A stretch of 64,000 nucleotides of DNA from Rhodobacteraceae bacterium EL53. GTDB lineage: Bacteria > Pseudomonadota > Alphaproteobacteria > Rhodobacterales > Rhodobacteraceae. Within the stretch, counting starts at the first letter, position 1. Each line of letters opens with the position of its first letter. This document shows positions 18,287 through 27,603 of the stretch, one piece after another. Location of the stretch: positions 812,079 to 876,078 of the forward strand of contig OMPR01000013.1 in NCBI GenBank assembly GCA_900313015.1, written 5' to 3'. Made by a program: the position numbers and the translations under genes. A model generated the notes under the pieces. It was not told where the DNA came from. It ran no database searches and saw only the letters and a program-made list of their open reading frames with translations.

Positions 18287-18679
18287 ATGAGCCTTAAAGA
18301 TGCTGCACTAGCTGTTCGTAAAAACGCCCATGCGCCGTATTCGAGTTTTCAGGTTGGGGCGGCAATCCGGTCCGCTTCGGGCAAGGTGTATGCTGGATGC
18401 AATGTTGAAAATGTCGCCTATCCCGAAGGTACTTGCGCAGAAGCCGGTGCCATCGCCGTGATGGTTGCATCGGGTGAAGTCGAACTGACCGAGGTTTACG
18501 TCGTGGCGGATTGCCCGGACCCGGTTCCACCTTGCGGTGGCTGCCGTCAAAAGTTGGCGGAATTTGGCAAGGGGGATGTTGTCGTGACCATGGCCACAAC
18601 GGATGGTGTCGAAAAATCGATGACCATATCCGAGTTGTTGCCCGGTGCTTTTGGCGCAGAGCACATGGAAGAATCCTAA
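18287..18679 (+). CDS. cdd: Cytidine deaminase
   Basis: A 130-residue homotetrameric-type cytidine deaminase that converts cytidine and deoxycytidine to uridine and deoxyuridine. The zinc-binding and catalytic motifs are complete: CAEAGAI near residue 50 (first Cys and the proton-shuttling Glu) and PPCGGCRQKLAEF near residue 85. NVENVAYPEG is the nucleoside-binding string. It is the first gene of the operon cdd-deoA-deoB-add-upp; deoA starts four bases after its stop. The ATG at 18287 has AAGGAA upstream. An upstream hairpin insulates the operon from the cupin gene. Confidence 0.96.
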   Translation: MSLKDAALAVRKNAHAPYSSFQVGAAIRSASGKVYAGCNVENVAYPEGTCAEAGAIAVMVASGEVELTEVYVVADCPDPVPPCGGCRQKLAEFGKGDVVVTMATTDGVEKSMTISELLPGAFGAEHMEES

Positions 18680-18683
18680 GACC

Positions 18684-19991
18684 ATGGATGCGCGTTCTAT
18701 TATTGCCAAGTTGCGGCGCCAATTGGTGCCGGACGCTGATGAAATGCGCTGGTTTGCGCAAGGGTTGGCCGATGGCGGCGTTTCCGATGCACAGGCCGGC
18801 GCCTTTGCCATGGCGGTGTGCATGGGGGGGCTTGATGCCTCAGCTCGGGCTGCTCTGACACTTGCCATGCGTGATAGCGGTGATGTTTTGACATGGGATT
18901 TGGACGGTCCTGTGATTGACAAGCATTCCACGGGTGGTGTCGGGGATTGCGTGAGCCTTGTTCTGGCACCGGCCTTGGCTGAGTGCGGCGCATATGTCCC
19001 GATGATTTCTGGCCGTGGGCTGGGGCATACGGGTGGCACGCTCGACAAGATGGAGGCCATCCCCGGGGTCACGACCCAGGTGTCCGAAGACCGCCTTGCG
19101 CAGATTGTGGCGGATACAGGGGCGGCGATCGTGGGTGCTACGGCGCAAATTGCACCGGCTGATAAACGCCTTTATGCGATCCGTGACGTGACCGCGACGG
19201 TTGAAAGCCTTGATTTGATTACGGCGTCGATTTTGTCAAAGAAACTGGCGGCCAGTCCGGATGCGTTGGTTTTAGACGTCAAAGTTGGCAGTGGTGCCTT
19301 CATGAAAACACTTGCGGATGCGCGCGCTCTGGCGTCTGCCTTGACTGAGACGGCGAATGCGACGGGGTGCAAAACCTCGGCGGTCATCACAGACATGAAC
19401 CAACCATTGGCCGGGTCGCTTGGAAACGCGCTGGAAGTTGCCGAGGTCATGCGCGCGCTCACCAGCGGAAAGGCGAACGACCTTGCTAAACTTTCGGCAG
19501 TATTGGGGGGCGTGTTGTTGGCGGATGCAGGGCTGGCGCAAGATGCTGACCAAGGTCAGGCGCAGATTGCTGAAGTTATCCGCAACGGTGGGGCCGCTGA
19601 TCGCTTTGGTCGCATGATTGCTGCCGTTGGTGGCCCGGTTCAATTTGTCGACAGTTGGGCGCGCTTTTTGCCTGAAGCGAACGTGATCCAAGAGGTCTCT
19701 GCCCGCAAGGCCGGATATGTCACCACAATTGATGGCGAAGCTTTAGGGCTGGCCGTGGTGGCTTTGGGTGGGGGGCGTCAGGTGGAAAGCGACGTGATTG
19801 ATCCCGCAGTGGGCCTGTCAAATATGGTTCGCCTGGGTGATAAGGTCGATCCCGCAACACCGCTGGTGGTCATCCACGCCGCACGTGAAGACGCAGCGCA
19901 ATTGGCAGACTCTGAAATCCGAAAAGCGATTTCTATCGGGCCAAAGCCTCTCGCCATTCAGCCCCTTATCCATGAACGGATTCTGGCATGA
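18684..19991 (+). CDS. deoA: Thymidine phosphorylase
   Basis: A 435-residue pyrimidine-nucleoside phosphorylase that splits thymidine (and deoxyuridine) with phosphate to the base and deoxyribose 1-phosphate. The family signature DKHSTGGVGDCVSL lies near residue 80, and the phosphate/nucleoside region SGRGLGHTGGTLDKMEAIPG follows; the K-rich KVGSGAFMK string is also conserved. The start is the ATG at 18684 (MDARSIIAKLRR), four bases after cdd; a longer opening back to 18645 overlaps cdd and lacks a ribosome-binding site. The 3' end overlaps deoB by ATGA, so translation is coupled. Confidence 0.96.
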   Translation: MDARSIIAKLRRQLVPDADEMRWFAQGLADGGVSDAQAGAFAMAVCMGGLDASARAALTLAMRDSGDVLTWDLDGPVIDKHSTGGVGDCVSLVLAPALAECGAYVPMISGRGLGHTGGTLDKMEAIPGVTTQVSEDRLAQIVADTGAAIVGATAQIAPADKRLYAIRDVTATVESLDLITASILSKKLAASPDALVLDVKVGSGAFMKTLADARALASALTETANATGCKTSAVITDMNQPLAGSLGNALEVAEVMRALTSGKANDLAKLSAVLGGVLLADAGLAQDADQGQAQIAEVIRNGGAADRFGRMIAAVGGPVQFVDSWARFLPEANVIQEVSARKAGYVTTIDGEALGLAVVALGGGRQVESDVIDPAVGLSNMVRLGDKVDPATPLVVIHAAREDAAQLADSEIRKAISIGPKPLAIQPLIHERILA

Positions 19992-21199
19992 CGCGGGCCT
20001 TTTTGGTGGTGATGGATTCTGTTGGCATAGGGGGTGCATCAGATGCCCATGCTTTTTTCAATGGAAAGACGCCCGATACTGGTGCGAATACCGTGGCCCA
20101 TATTGCGCAAGCCTGTGCAAACGGCTTAGCCGAAGAGGGGCGCACAGGCCCGCTGAATGTGCCACATCTCGATGCCTTGGGGTTGGGGGCAGCCGTGGGG
20201 TTGGCCTCGAGAGACGCGACGCCGGGACTAGGGGTCGAGCCCACGGGACTTTGGGGATGTGCGCAAGAACATTCGCTTGGCAAGGATACGCCTTCAGGGC
20301 ATTGGGAATTGGCTGGCGTGCCCGTGCCGTGGGAATGGCACTATTTCCCGGATACCACACCGGCGTTTCCGTCTGAGTTGACACAGGCCGTAATTTCACA
20401 CGCCGGCGTGCCCGGGGTTCTGGGGGATTGTCACGCCTCGGGAACAGCAATCATTACCCAATTTGGTGCAGAGCATATGCAGAGCGGCAAACCGATTTGC
20501 TATACCTCTGCTGACAGCGTGTTTCAAATCGCGGCCCATGAAGAGACGTTTGGCCTGACGCGTTTGTTGGATTTGTGCCAAGCGCTCGCCCCTCGTCTTC
20601 ATGCCATGAAAGTGGGTCGTGTAATCGCGCGCCCCTTCGTTGGTAAGCCTGAAGAGGGCTTTACCCGTACAATCAATCGCAAAGATTTTGCAATCGCTCC
20701 CCCGGCGCCAATCTTGACCAACTGGGCACAAGATGCGGTTCGCAAGGTTTATGGTGTCGGAAAAATCGGCGATATCTTTACCATGCAAGGGATCGACGAC
20801 TTGCGAAAAGGTAGCGATGCCACCTTGATGCAGCATTTGCAGGACCTCGTGCGCGATGCCGAGGACGGTAGCCTGACCTTTGCTAACTTCGTGGAGTTTG
20901 ACAGCCTTTTTGGCCACCGTAGGGATATCAGCGGATATGCACGCGCGTTGGAGTGGTTCGATACCGCGATCGGCGGGGTTCTGAAGAACTTGAAACCTGA
21001 GGACATGTTGGTTCTGACAGCCGATCATGGAAATGACCCCAGCTGGGTCGGGTCTGACCATACCCGTGAGCAAGTCCCAGTTCTGATAGCCGGGCGCGGC
21101 ACCGGGTCGATTGGTAAGGTCAATTTTGTCGATATTGCCACCAGCGTTGCCCACCACCTGAATATACCGGCGCAGGGGCCGGGGAGGAGTTTTCTATGA
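19988..21199 (+). CDS. deoB: Phosphopentomutase
   Basis: A 403-residue alkaline-phosphatase-fold phosphopentomutase that moves the phosphate of (deoxy)ribose 1-phosphate to C5. The two-Mn site is visible: VMDSVGIGGASDA at the N-terminus, and TADHGNDPSWVGSDHTREQVP near residue 340 with the Asp/His ligands. TGANTVAHIAQ and DTPSGHWELAG (phosphoacceptor Thr region) are intact. It links DeoA to central metabolism through deoxyribose 5-phosphate. It overlaps deoA and add by four bases on each side. Confidence 0.96.
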   Translation: MTRAFLVVMDSVGIGGASDAHAFFNGKTPDTGANTVAHIAQACANGLAEEGRTGPLNVPHLDALGLGAAVGLASRDATPGLGVEPTGLWGCAQEHSLGKDTPSGHWELAGVPVPWEWHYFPDTTPAFPSELTQAVISHAGVPGVLGDCHASGTAIITQFGAEHMQSGKPICYTSADSVFQIAAHEETFGLTRLLDLCQALAPRLHAMKVGRVIARPFVGKPEEGFTRTINRKDFAIAPPAPILTNWAQDAVRKVYGVGKIGDIFTMQGIDDLRKGSDATLMQHLQDLVRDAEDGSLTFANFVEFDSLFGHRRDISGYARALEWFDTAIGGVLKNLKPEDMLVLTADHGNDPSWVGSDHTREQVPVLIAGRGTGSIGKVNFVDIATSVAHHLNIPAQGPGRSFL

Positions 21200-22182
21200 C
21201 GGTAGCGGATCTTCCCAAGGTCGAATTGCACCTGCATCACGAAGGTGCCGCTCCGCCCGCGTTCATTCGCCAGTTGGCGCATGAAAAGAGGGTCGATTTG
21301 AGTGGAATTTTCACCTCAGATGGTGCCTATGATTTTCGCGATTTCACTCATTTCTTGTCGGTATACGAGGCCGCAAGTACGGTCTTGACCGGCCCCGAGG
21401 AATTTCGCCGCCTGACCCTTGCGATCTTAGAAGAGAGCGCCGCGAATGGCGTCGTCTATTCAGAAACGTTTCTGAGCCCCGATTTTTGTGGCGGCGGGGA
21501 CCTACATGCATGGCGTGATTATTTGGCTGCCATTCAGGACGCTGGCGCTGAAGCCGAAGCAAAGCATGGCATCGTTCTGCGCGGTGTTGTGACTTGTGTG
21601 CGCCATTTTGGACCGGACAAGGCCAAGGCGGCGGCGCTCTGTGCGGCGGAAACTACGGGCGATTGGGTCGTTGGGTTTGGAATGGGCGGAAACGAAGGCG
21701 TCGGAAAACAGGGCGATTTCGGATGGAGTTTTGATTGCGCGCGCGAAGCAGGGCTGCGGCTGACCACGCATGCTGGTGAATTTGCCGGCCCTGATAGTGT
21801 GCGTGATGCGGTGCGGATCTTAGGCGTTGAACGGATCGGTCACGGGGTACGGGCAATCGAAGATCCCGATCTTGTGCACGAGCTGGCAGATCGCGGAACC
21901 ACGCTCGAGGTTTGCCCCGGTTCCAACATCGTCTTGGGGTTGTATCCGAACTTTGCTGCGCATCCGATTGCTCGGTTGCGAGATGCCGGGGTGAAAGTAA
22001 CAGTCTCAACTGATGATCCGCCGTTTTTCCACACCACTATGCGCCGTGAATATGAGATGCTGCATGAAGCATTTGGATGGGCCAAAGAAGATTTCGCCGC
22101 TTTGAATGCAACTGCACTTGATGCGGCTTTTTGTGATGACAACACCCGAGATCGGGTCAAAAAGAAACTGGAGACAACATGA
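21196..22182 (+). CDS. add: Adenosine deaminase
   Basis: A 328-residue zinc metallohydrolase converting adenosine to inosine. Zinc ligands and catalytic residues are in [12 protein letters not shown] (HxH), [10 protein letters not shown] (His and Glu), RIGHGVRA, and STDDPPFF (Asp pair); all are present. The [12 protein letters not shown] string is the common SN motif of the family. The second His of HLHHEG replaces a Leu seen in many relatives, a conservative detail. It overlaps deoB at the front and upp at the back by ATGA. Its presence between phosphopentomutase and uracil phosphoribosyltransferase makes this a general nucleoside salvage operon for purines and pyrimidines. Confidence 0.93.
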   Translation: MTVADLPKVELHLHHEGAAPPAFIRQLAHEKRVDLSGIFTSDGAYDFRDFTHFLSVYEAASTVLTGPEEFRRLTLAILEESAANGVVYSETFLSPDFCGGGDLHAWRDYLAAIQDAGAEAEAKHGIVLRGVVTCVRHFGPDKAKAAALCAAETTGDWVVGFGMGGNEGVGKQGDFGWSFDCAREAGLRLTTHAGEFAGPDSVRDAVRILGVERIGHGVRAIEDPDLVHELADRGTTLEVCPGSNIVLGLYPNFAAHPIARLRDAGVKVTVSTDDPPFFHTTMRREYEMLHEAFGWAKEDFAALNATALDAAFCDDNTRDRVKKKLETT

Positions 22183-22811
22183 GCGACCACCTGACTGTCG
22201 TCGATCACCCGCTGGTTCAGCATAAACTCACCTTGATGCGGGACAAAGGCACCTCGACCGCTGGGTTTCGGCAACTGTTACGCGAAATCACTCAGTTGCT
22301 GGCGTATGAAATCACGCGCGAAATGCCATTGACCACGCGCCAAATTGAAACGCCGATGGAAGAAATGGATGCGCCGATCCTTGCGGGCAAAAAGATGGCG
22401 CTTGTGTCGATTTTGCGAGCAGGCAATGGCATGTTGGATGGGGTCCTCGAACTGGTCCCTTCAGCGCGTGTGGGGTTTGTTGGCTTGTATCGAGACGAAG
22501 AGACACTGAAACCTGTTCAGTACTACTTCAAAGCCCCCGAAGGCTTAAAAGATCGTTTGGTCATTGCCGTGGACCCAATGTTGGCCACGGGTAACAGCTC
22601 GGCAGCGGCGATTGATCTGCTGAAAGAGGCTGGGGCGGTTGATATCCGGTTCCTGTGTCTGCTGGCGGCCCCCGAAGGCGTTGCCCGGATGAAGGAAGCA
22701 CACCCAGATGTGCCTATCGTTACGGCATCACTCGATCGTGAGCTGAACTCAAAAGGCTATATCATGCCGGGGCTTGGCGATGCCGGGGATCGGATGTTCG
22801 GGACAAAATAA
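22179..22811 (+). CDS. upp: Uracil phosphoribosyltransferase
   Basis: A 210-residue Upp that makes UMP from uracil and PRPP. The PRPP-binding motif is [17 protein letters not shown] near residue 130, and the C-terminal [13 protein letters not shown] is the uracil-binding end typical of the family. MPGLGDAGD and SILRAGNGM are conserved. It is the last gene of the salvage operon and takes up the uracil released by DeoA/cytidine deaminase action. No clear terminator follows before the SPOR gene, which starts 78 bases later. Confidence 0.96.
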   Translation: MSDHLTVVDHPLVQHKLTLMRDKGTSTAGFRQLLREITQLLAYEITREMPLTTRQIETPMEEMDAPILAGKKMALVSILRAGNGMLDGVLELVPSARVGFVGLYRDEETLKPVQYYFKAPEGLKDRLVIAVDPMLATGNSSAAAIDLLKEAGAVDIRFLCLLAAPEGVARMKEAHPDVPIVTASLDRELNSKGYIMPGLGDAGDRMFGTK

Positions 22812-22889
22812 GGCGAATCAAAGGCAAAGCGCGCTTTACTCAAGGACAGAATTGCTGCATCCTGACCTCCATATCTTGTGGGGGCAGTC

Positions 22890-24329
22890 ATGAGAATTAC
22901 AAGAGTTATTGCAGTTACCATCATAGGTGCAACCTTCGGGTTAACATCCTTGCAGGCTCAGACCCTGCGTAAAGCCGCGCCGCCTGCGGAATTTCCTCCT
23001 GCCTCCTTTAAAGGGAAGCAGTATGTAGACAGCCGTGGATGTATCTACATCCGGGCGGGTATCGACGGGAACGTCACTTGGGTTCCACGCGTTGCGCGGG
23101 ATCGTCGGCAGGTGTGTGGATATAAGCCCACAGCCGTCGCTGGAGGGTCCACGCGATCCACAACCAAGCAAGCGGCAGCGCCCACAGTAATCACCAATCC
23201 GTCAGGGCCAACAGCTGCACCTGCCAAGCCAAAGGCACAGCCCAAGCCAAAGACCGCTGCGGCTACCACTGTGGCGGCGCCCAAGCCTAAGACGACCACG
23301 ACGACGCGAACAACAACAACGACGACACGCACCACGACTGCGCCGGCCACCACCGCTGCGAGGACAACGCGCAAGCCGGTGCCAACGATTGCAACGACAA
23401 CCGTCGCGCCAAAGACACAAAAAACAACGCGTCCCGTTGCGCCAACCACAGCCATCGCCCCCCGCACGGTTCCAGCGAGCAATGGGTGCTCCAATGCGTC
23501 GTCCTTTAGCCAGCAGTTTATCAACAAAAAGGGTGTCCGTTGTGGACCACAGGCCGAGTCTCCGGTCACGCCGGGTCGGGGCGGATCGCGGAACTCTTCC
23601 GAGCTGATTGCTCCTGCGACGTCCGCGACAGGCGCGACCACACAGGTTGCTCAGCTCACACCCAATACACGGGTTGTGCGTCGCCATGTGTACCAAAACC
23701 GTCACAACACAACCAATGTCTCTGTCCCCAAAGGTTATCGTCCTGTTTGGAAAGATGATCGTCTAAATCAGCACCGGGCTGAGCGGACCGCGAGACCATC
23801 GGTTGTGAGCGGCACCTATATCGCTCCAAATGGGTATCGTGCTGTTGAGCGTGAAGATGACCGATTGAACCCGAACCGGGGCGTTCGCACTGCCGCTGGG
23901 GATGCTCAGACTGATCAGATTTGGCAGCGCACAATCCCGCGTTCGCTTATCCCACTCGAACAAACACCCCCGGTCGTTACTTTGCCAGAGGGGGCTGTGG
24001 CCTATTCGGACGCTGCATCAGCTCCAACCTTGTTTCGGATTTCGACCCGGTCCGCGCCGGATGCGAGCGTTGCACAGGCTAAGCCAACGCCGACAGCAAC
24101 ACGGTCCTCTTGGGTGCGGGTAGCGACGTTCAAAACGGATGAACAGGCCCGCCAAGTGGCACAGTCTTTTGCGTCTCAAGGTTTGCCGATGAGATTGGGC
24201 ACTGTGAAACGGAAGGGCACGGCGTATCGCGTTGTCTTGGCAGGTCCTTTTGGATCTTCAAAACAGACACAATCGGCCTTATCCCAAGTGCGCAGCGCGG
24301 GATACAATAACGCCAAAGTCAGCAAATAA
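22890..24329 (+). CDS. Secreted or periplasmic SPOR-domain protein with a Thr-rich linker
   Basis: A 479-residue protein with a signal peptide (residues 1-24, ending LQAQ), a conserved N-terminal domain with three cysteines (about residues 40-80), a low-complexity Thr/Ala/Pro/Lys linker (about residues 90-185) and a C-terminal SPOR domain (about residues 405-479: SSWVRVATFKTDEQARQVAQ). SPOR domains bind denuded septal peptidoglycan, so a cell division site role is likely, as an inference. The start at 22890 (MRITRVIAVTI) gives the clean signal peptide; an ATG 12 bases earlier is possible. The Thr linker is built of repeated ACN codons near 23290-23345, which may vary in length among strains. 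Confidence 0.88.
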   Translation: MRITRVIAVTIIGATFGLTSLQAQTLRKAAPPAEFPPASFKGKQYVDSRGCIYIRAGIDGNVTWVPRVARDRRQVCGYKPTAVAGGSTRSTTKQAAAPTVITNPSGPTAAPAKPKAQPKPKTAAATTVAAPKPKTTTTTRTTTTTTRTTTAPATTAARTTRKPVPTIATTTVAPKTQKTTRPVAPTTAIAPRTVPASNGCSNASSFSQQFINKKGVRCGPQAESPVTPGRGGSRNSSELIAPATSATGATTQVAQLTPNTRVVRRHVYQNRHNTTNVSVPKGYRPVWKDDRLNQHRAERTARPSVVSGTYIAPNGYRAVEREDDRLNPNRGVRTAAGDAQTDQIWQRTIPRSLIPLEQTPPVVTLPEGAVAYSDAASAPTLFRISTRSAPDASVAQAKPTPTATRSSWVRVATFKTDEQARQVAQSFASQGLPMRLGTVKRKGTAYRVVLAGPFGSSKQTQSALSQVRSAGYNNAKVSK

Positions 24330-24668
24330 GATTAATCAGAACCTAAGTAGAAAAAAGGTCACCCAACAAGTCCTGTTTTGACCTTTCCAGAAGGGTTTTC
24401 CGCAGTGCTGACCTTTGATTAATTCTAACGTTCATGAAGCTTAGAAACCGCCAAATCTGAAGTCGAAAAAGCTGATGGACCGTTTTTGAAATTTCTTACC
24501 TAGTTTTCCGTTTGCAATGCAAGATCCTTGCATTGCCCACTAATTCTTGCGGACACCTCAGGCCTTTGTGTTGCACCCAAATTAGGGCCCTGCCGCGAAT
24601 GCCATGATAGGCATTCCTCGTTTAGCCTCCATCTAGGTGGGAGGCGTCACTGACGAAGGTGGCTATCA
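24330..24668. other. Intergenic region with four hairpins between convergent genes
   Basis: This 339-base gap holds four inverted repeats: 24354-24361/24379-24386 (AAAGGTCA, loop 17), 24514-24523/24527-24536 (perfect 10-bp stem with a three-base loop), 24597-24603/24610-24616 (perfect 7-bp), and 24625-24630/24640-24645 (6-bp). None has a classic U-run. The first may end the SPOR transcript and the last the minus-strand transcript. The perfect 10-bp stem in the middle is unexplained. No protein gene is seen. Confidence 0.5.
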
Positions 24669-25682
24669 CTACTCGCCGCAGATATTTTGCAGCAATACCC
24701 AATCCCGATCTGAAAGCACAGGCTCTAAAGTGCGTCCAGCCATCGGGTCCGCCTCAATCAAGCCAATCACCGCTTCGCCTGTAATGTCGCGCGCATAGGC
24801 GTAGGGCGAGGTTGGGATGGCGGACTGCGCAAAGATGTTCAGCACTTCTGCCTCAGGCAGCTCAGGACGGGGGGCAGAAAGAATACGCTCCGCGTAATGA
24901 TCTAGAATCTCCGAAGTCAAAACACCAGTTGTCAACAACCGGAAAGAGGCAGAAGGGCCGGCTTCGTCCAACAGCTCTGCCAGTGGATCGAGATGTTGCG
25001 CACGGGCGCGTTCAACCAATACATATCCAGCTGCGACCGCGGGGTCTTCGTGATCTTCGATTAAGGTGCGGTTGAGTAACACGATACCACCGGGCAGATG
25101 TAAGCTGTCGGCAACACCACCCGGCAACACAGCAAGCCGCCGAACGCCGGTGCGCTGCGCAAGCTTGTTCAAAACACTCTGGGTTTCTTCGCTGTGACAG
25201 ACAGTTCCTGCGACACGCTCGATGCGATCTAGAACTGCGCGTCCAATTTCCTGTCGTTTGATTTCGGGAACCACGGATACCACATGACGTTGCAACGCAC
25301 CAGGAAGCCAAAGCAACAAGACGGCCATGACCACGGTTACAACACCAGCTACGCTCATCCAGCGTAACCTTCCGGGGCGCGGGCGCGTGCGTTCGATGGC
25401 ACGATGAAGTCGCTCAATCGCTTCGATCATCGTTGTCTCCGAACCTTCCAGCTCGAGCGTTTCTCCGGGATCTCCGTCTGGATGGTAGATAGCAGGAAAA
25501 CTGCCCGGATTTTGCCGTTCCAGCGCGGCTAATGACCAATGCGTCAGCGCCTGATCATTAAAGTCGGCGATTGTCAGAGTGGCATCGCCTATGGAAATGA
25601 CGACTTCGCGCCTTTGCTCCTCAGGTGAGCGGCGCCATAGACCGGTTGCCTCGATCCGTTCGTATTGTTTTAGAGCTGTCAT
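24669..25682 (-). CDS. Membrane-anchored M48-like protein lacking the HExxH motif
   Basis: A 337-residue protein with a cytoplasmic N-terminal domain (residues 1-100), one transmembrane helix (about 106-127) and a periplasmic domain. Residues about 175-230 follow the pattern of M48 peptidases: LPGGIVLLNRTLIEDHEDP corresponds to the usual GGxIxLxxGLI string, and AAGYVLVERARAQH sits where LAAVLAHEIGH would be. The zinc motif HExxH is thus VERAR (residues 223-227), so the protein is probably not an active zinc peptidase. This comparison is my reading of the pattern, not an alignment. A Cys at residue 162 is alone. Function unknown. The gene is convergent with the SPOR gene and divergent from the transporter gene. 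Confidence 0.7.
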   Translation of the reverse strand: MTALKQYERIEATGLWRRSPEEQRREVVISIGDATLTIADFNDQALTHWSLAALERQNPGSFPAIYHPDGDPGETLELEGSETTMIEAIERLHRAIERTRPRPGRLRWMSVAGVVTVVMAVLLLWLPGALQRHVVSVVPEIKRQEIGRAVLDRIERVAGTVCHSEETQSVLNKLAQRTGVRRLAVLPGGVADSLHLPGGIVLLNRTLIEDHEDPAVAAGYVLVERARAQHLDPLAELLDEAGPSASFRLLTTGVLTSEILDHYAERILSAPRPELPEAEVLNIFAQSAIPTSPYAYARDITGEAVIGLIEADPMAGRTLEPVLSDRDWVLLQNICGE

Positions 25683-25867
25683 TCTGGCTGAGTGTGCCTG
25701 TGCTTTTTTGAAAGCTTAGCATGGCCTTGGTGGGGGCAGCAAACACCTAGCACAGGAATGTGACGATGACGTGAGCCAGCCAGTGGCTGTTTGATCTACA
25801 GTCGTAAATTGTTTGGGATGTCGCAGACGGACCAGCACACGGTAATCCGTAGCACTAGGGAGAGAGC

Positions 25868-26809
25868 ATGCATACCAGCCCAAAAGACTCTCCCGTATCT
25901 GCAGCGATTTTTATGATTGCTGCCATGGCCATTATTGGGATCATCGACAACTACATTGTTCGCTTAGCCGACACGATCGGCTTGTGGCAGTTCCACTTTT
26001 TGCGGGGTGTTATGATGCTCCCGTTGATCGTCATTATGTCTCGGATTGGCTTGGGTCGACTGGCGCCCAACCGGGGATGGGCCGTCGCAGTTCGTAGTCT
26101 CGCGCTGGCTATAGGGATGTTGTTCTATTTCAGCGCCTTGGCCTTGATGCCAATTGCGCAGGCGCTTGCAGGGTTATTCACTTCGCCGATCTTTATCCTG
26201 CTGATTACAACGTTTGTGCAGAAACGCCGGATTGGTCCGTGGCGCATTGTGGCTGTTGGATTGGGCTTCATCGGCATTCTGAGTGTTCTGCAACCAAATC
26301 CTCAGGATTTTGACGCCATGGTTTTGCTGCCCGTCGCAGGTGGTTTTTTCTATGCGCTGGGCGCAATCGCCACCCGAACTTTGTGCGAAGGCGAGAGTAC
26401 AGTTGCCCTCTTGGGGGGGATGATGCTGTCCCTATGTTTGCTTGGCCTAATTGGATTGCTTGTTTTGGCGGTTGTTCCATTGCAATCGGTGCCAGGCCCT
26501 GCTGGCTTTGTGACGCGGGGATGGGTTTGGCCGATGGAAGATGCCCTGCCATGGGTCATCTTGCAGGCCTTTGGGTCCGTGATCGCCGTGTTCATGTTGG
26601 TAAAGTCCTATCAATTGGGCGACGCCACCTATGTTTCGGTGTTTGAATATTCTGTGATGATTTTTGGCCCTGTTTTCGCCTGGATCGCTTTGGGGCAGGC
26701 GCTTGGTGTTTGGCAGATCTTTGGGATTGGCCTGATTGTCTTTGCAGGTGGTATCATTGCCATCCGATCAGGAGGCGAGGGGGTTCAGCTTGAGGCAAAA
26801 CCGGGCTAA
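25868..26809 (+). CDS. DMT-superfamily EamA transporter
   Basis: A 313-residue inner-membrane protein with ten predicted helices arranged as two EamA repeats (residues about 10-140 and 155-295). FLRGVMMLPLIVIM, LMPIAQALAGLFTSPIFILL and TYVSVFEYSVMIFGPVFAW are typical DMT strings. Such proteins export or import small metabolites; the substrate cannot be predicted. The ATG at 25868 has GGGAGAG upstream. The sulfotransferase gene starts nine bases after its stop, so the two are likely co-transcribed. Confidence 0.9.
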   Translation: MHTSPKDSPVSAAIFMIAAMAIIGIIDNYIVRLADTIGLWQFHFLRGVMMLPLIVIMSRIGLGRLAPNRGWAVAVRSLALAIGMLFYFSALALMPIAQALAGLFTSPIFILLITTFVQKRRIGPWRIVAVGLGFIGILSVLQPNPQDFDAMVLLPVAGGFFYALGAIATRTLCEGESTVALLGGMMLSLCLLGLIGLLVLAVVPLQSVPGPAGFVTRGWVWPMEDALPWVILQAFGSVIAVFMLVKSYQLGDATYVSVFEYSVMIFGPVFAWIALGQALGVWQIFGIGLIVFAGGIIAIRSGGEGVQLEAKPG

Positions 26810-26817
26810 TCTAAGGC

Positions 26818-27462
26818 ATGATTATCTCGTCCGGTCGCGGCTATATTTTTGTACATATTCCCAAAACCGGTGGGACCTCTCTGTCTTTGGCACTGGAGGC
26901 ACGTGCGAAAAAGGATGATATCCTGATCGGGGACACGCCCAAGGCCAAGCAAAGGCGCAAGCGCGTGCAGGGGATCGAAACGCACGGGCGGTTGTGGAAG
27001 CATTCAACCCTAACGGACATAGATGGATTGGTGTCTATCGAGGATATCCAAGCGCAGTTTTGCTTTACACTAGTGCGCAATCCATGGAACCGCGCTGTGA
27101 GTTATTATCATTGGCTTCATAAGCAAACGTTTGATCATCCTTCGGTTCAGCTTGCGAAGTCGCTGAAATTTTTAGACTTTCTGACGCATCCAGATACTTT
27201 GAGCGCGTTTCGTAGATCACCTGCATGTAGCTATATGCAAACTGTGGATGGGCAAGTGAAATGTGATTTGTATATTCGGATCGAACATTTTCATGAAGAT
27301 GTTGTACCCCTGCAAGACCTTCTTGGATTCCCGTTAAAGTTACCACATGAGAACAAGTCGGAACGTAAGTTGGACTACCGAGGATATTACAGCGATCAGA
27401 GCGCGGAGTTACTGGGGGCAGCTTGTGCTCAAGATATTTCGCAGTTTGGGTACCGTTTTTGA
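26818..27462 (+). CDS. Sulfotransferase family protein
   Basis: A 214-residue protein of the sulfotransferase family 2 group. The PAPS 5'-phosphosulfate-binding loop is HIPKTGGTSLSLALE near residue 13, and the 3'-phosphate motif is LVRNPWNRAVSYYHWL near residue 84. No transmembrane segment is seen, so it is cytoplasmic or peripheral. Bacterial members are thought to sulfate sugars, lipids or capsule, but the acceptor is unknown here. It follows the EamA gene by nine bases and precedes a Hint-domain gene by about 140 bases. The C-terminus (SQFGYRF) is the family's usual ending. Confidence 0.87.
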   Translation: MIISSGRGYIFVHIPKTGGTSLSLALEARAKKDDILIGDTPKAKQRRKRVQGIETHGRLWKHSTLTDIDGLVSIEDIQAQFCFTLVRNPWNRAVSYYHWLHKQTFDHPSVQLAKSLKFLDFLTHPDTLSAFRRSPACSYMQTVDGQVKCDLYIRIEHFHEDVVPLQDLLGFPLKLPHENKSERKLDYRGYYSDQSAELLGAACAQDISQFGYRF

Positions 27463-27561
27463 ATTGTGGCGGGTTTGTTGAACCAGCCGCGTCAATCCCA
27501 TGACTTTGCTCTGTATTGTCTGGAAATGTCTGAACAGTGCCACAATCATGCCCTTTTCTCG

Positions 27562-27587
27562 GCCTGAATCGGTCTCTCGAATCAGGC
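27562..27587 (+). terminator. Imperfect hairpin after the sulfotransferase gene
   Basis: GCCTGA (27562-27567) pairs with TCAGGC (27582-27587), and after an A-A mismatch TCG pairs with CGA. No U-run follows. It may end or attenuate the EamA-sulfotransferase transcript before the Hint gene. Confidence 0.3.
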
Positions 27588-27603
27588 TTCCTATCTGAAC
27601 AAT

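Noticed and set aside
23280-23350. The repetitive ACN codon stretch taken as a CRISPR-like or satellite array.
   Set aside because: The units are single codons within a continuous reading frame for a Thr-rich linker, with no spacers.
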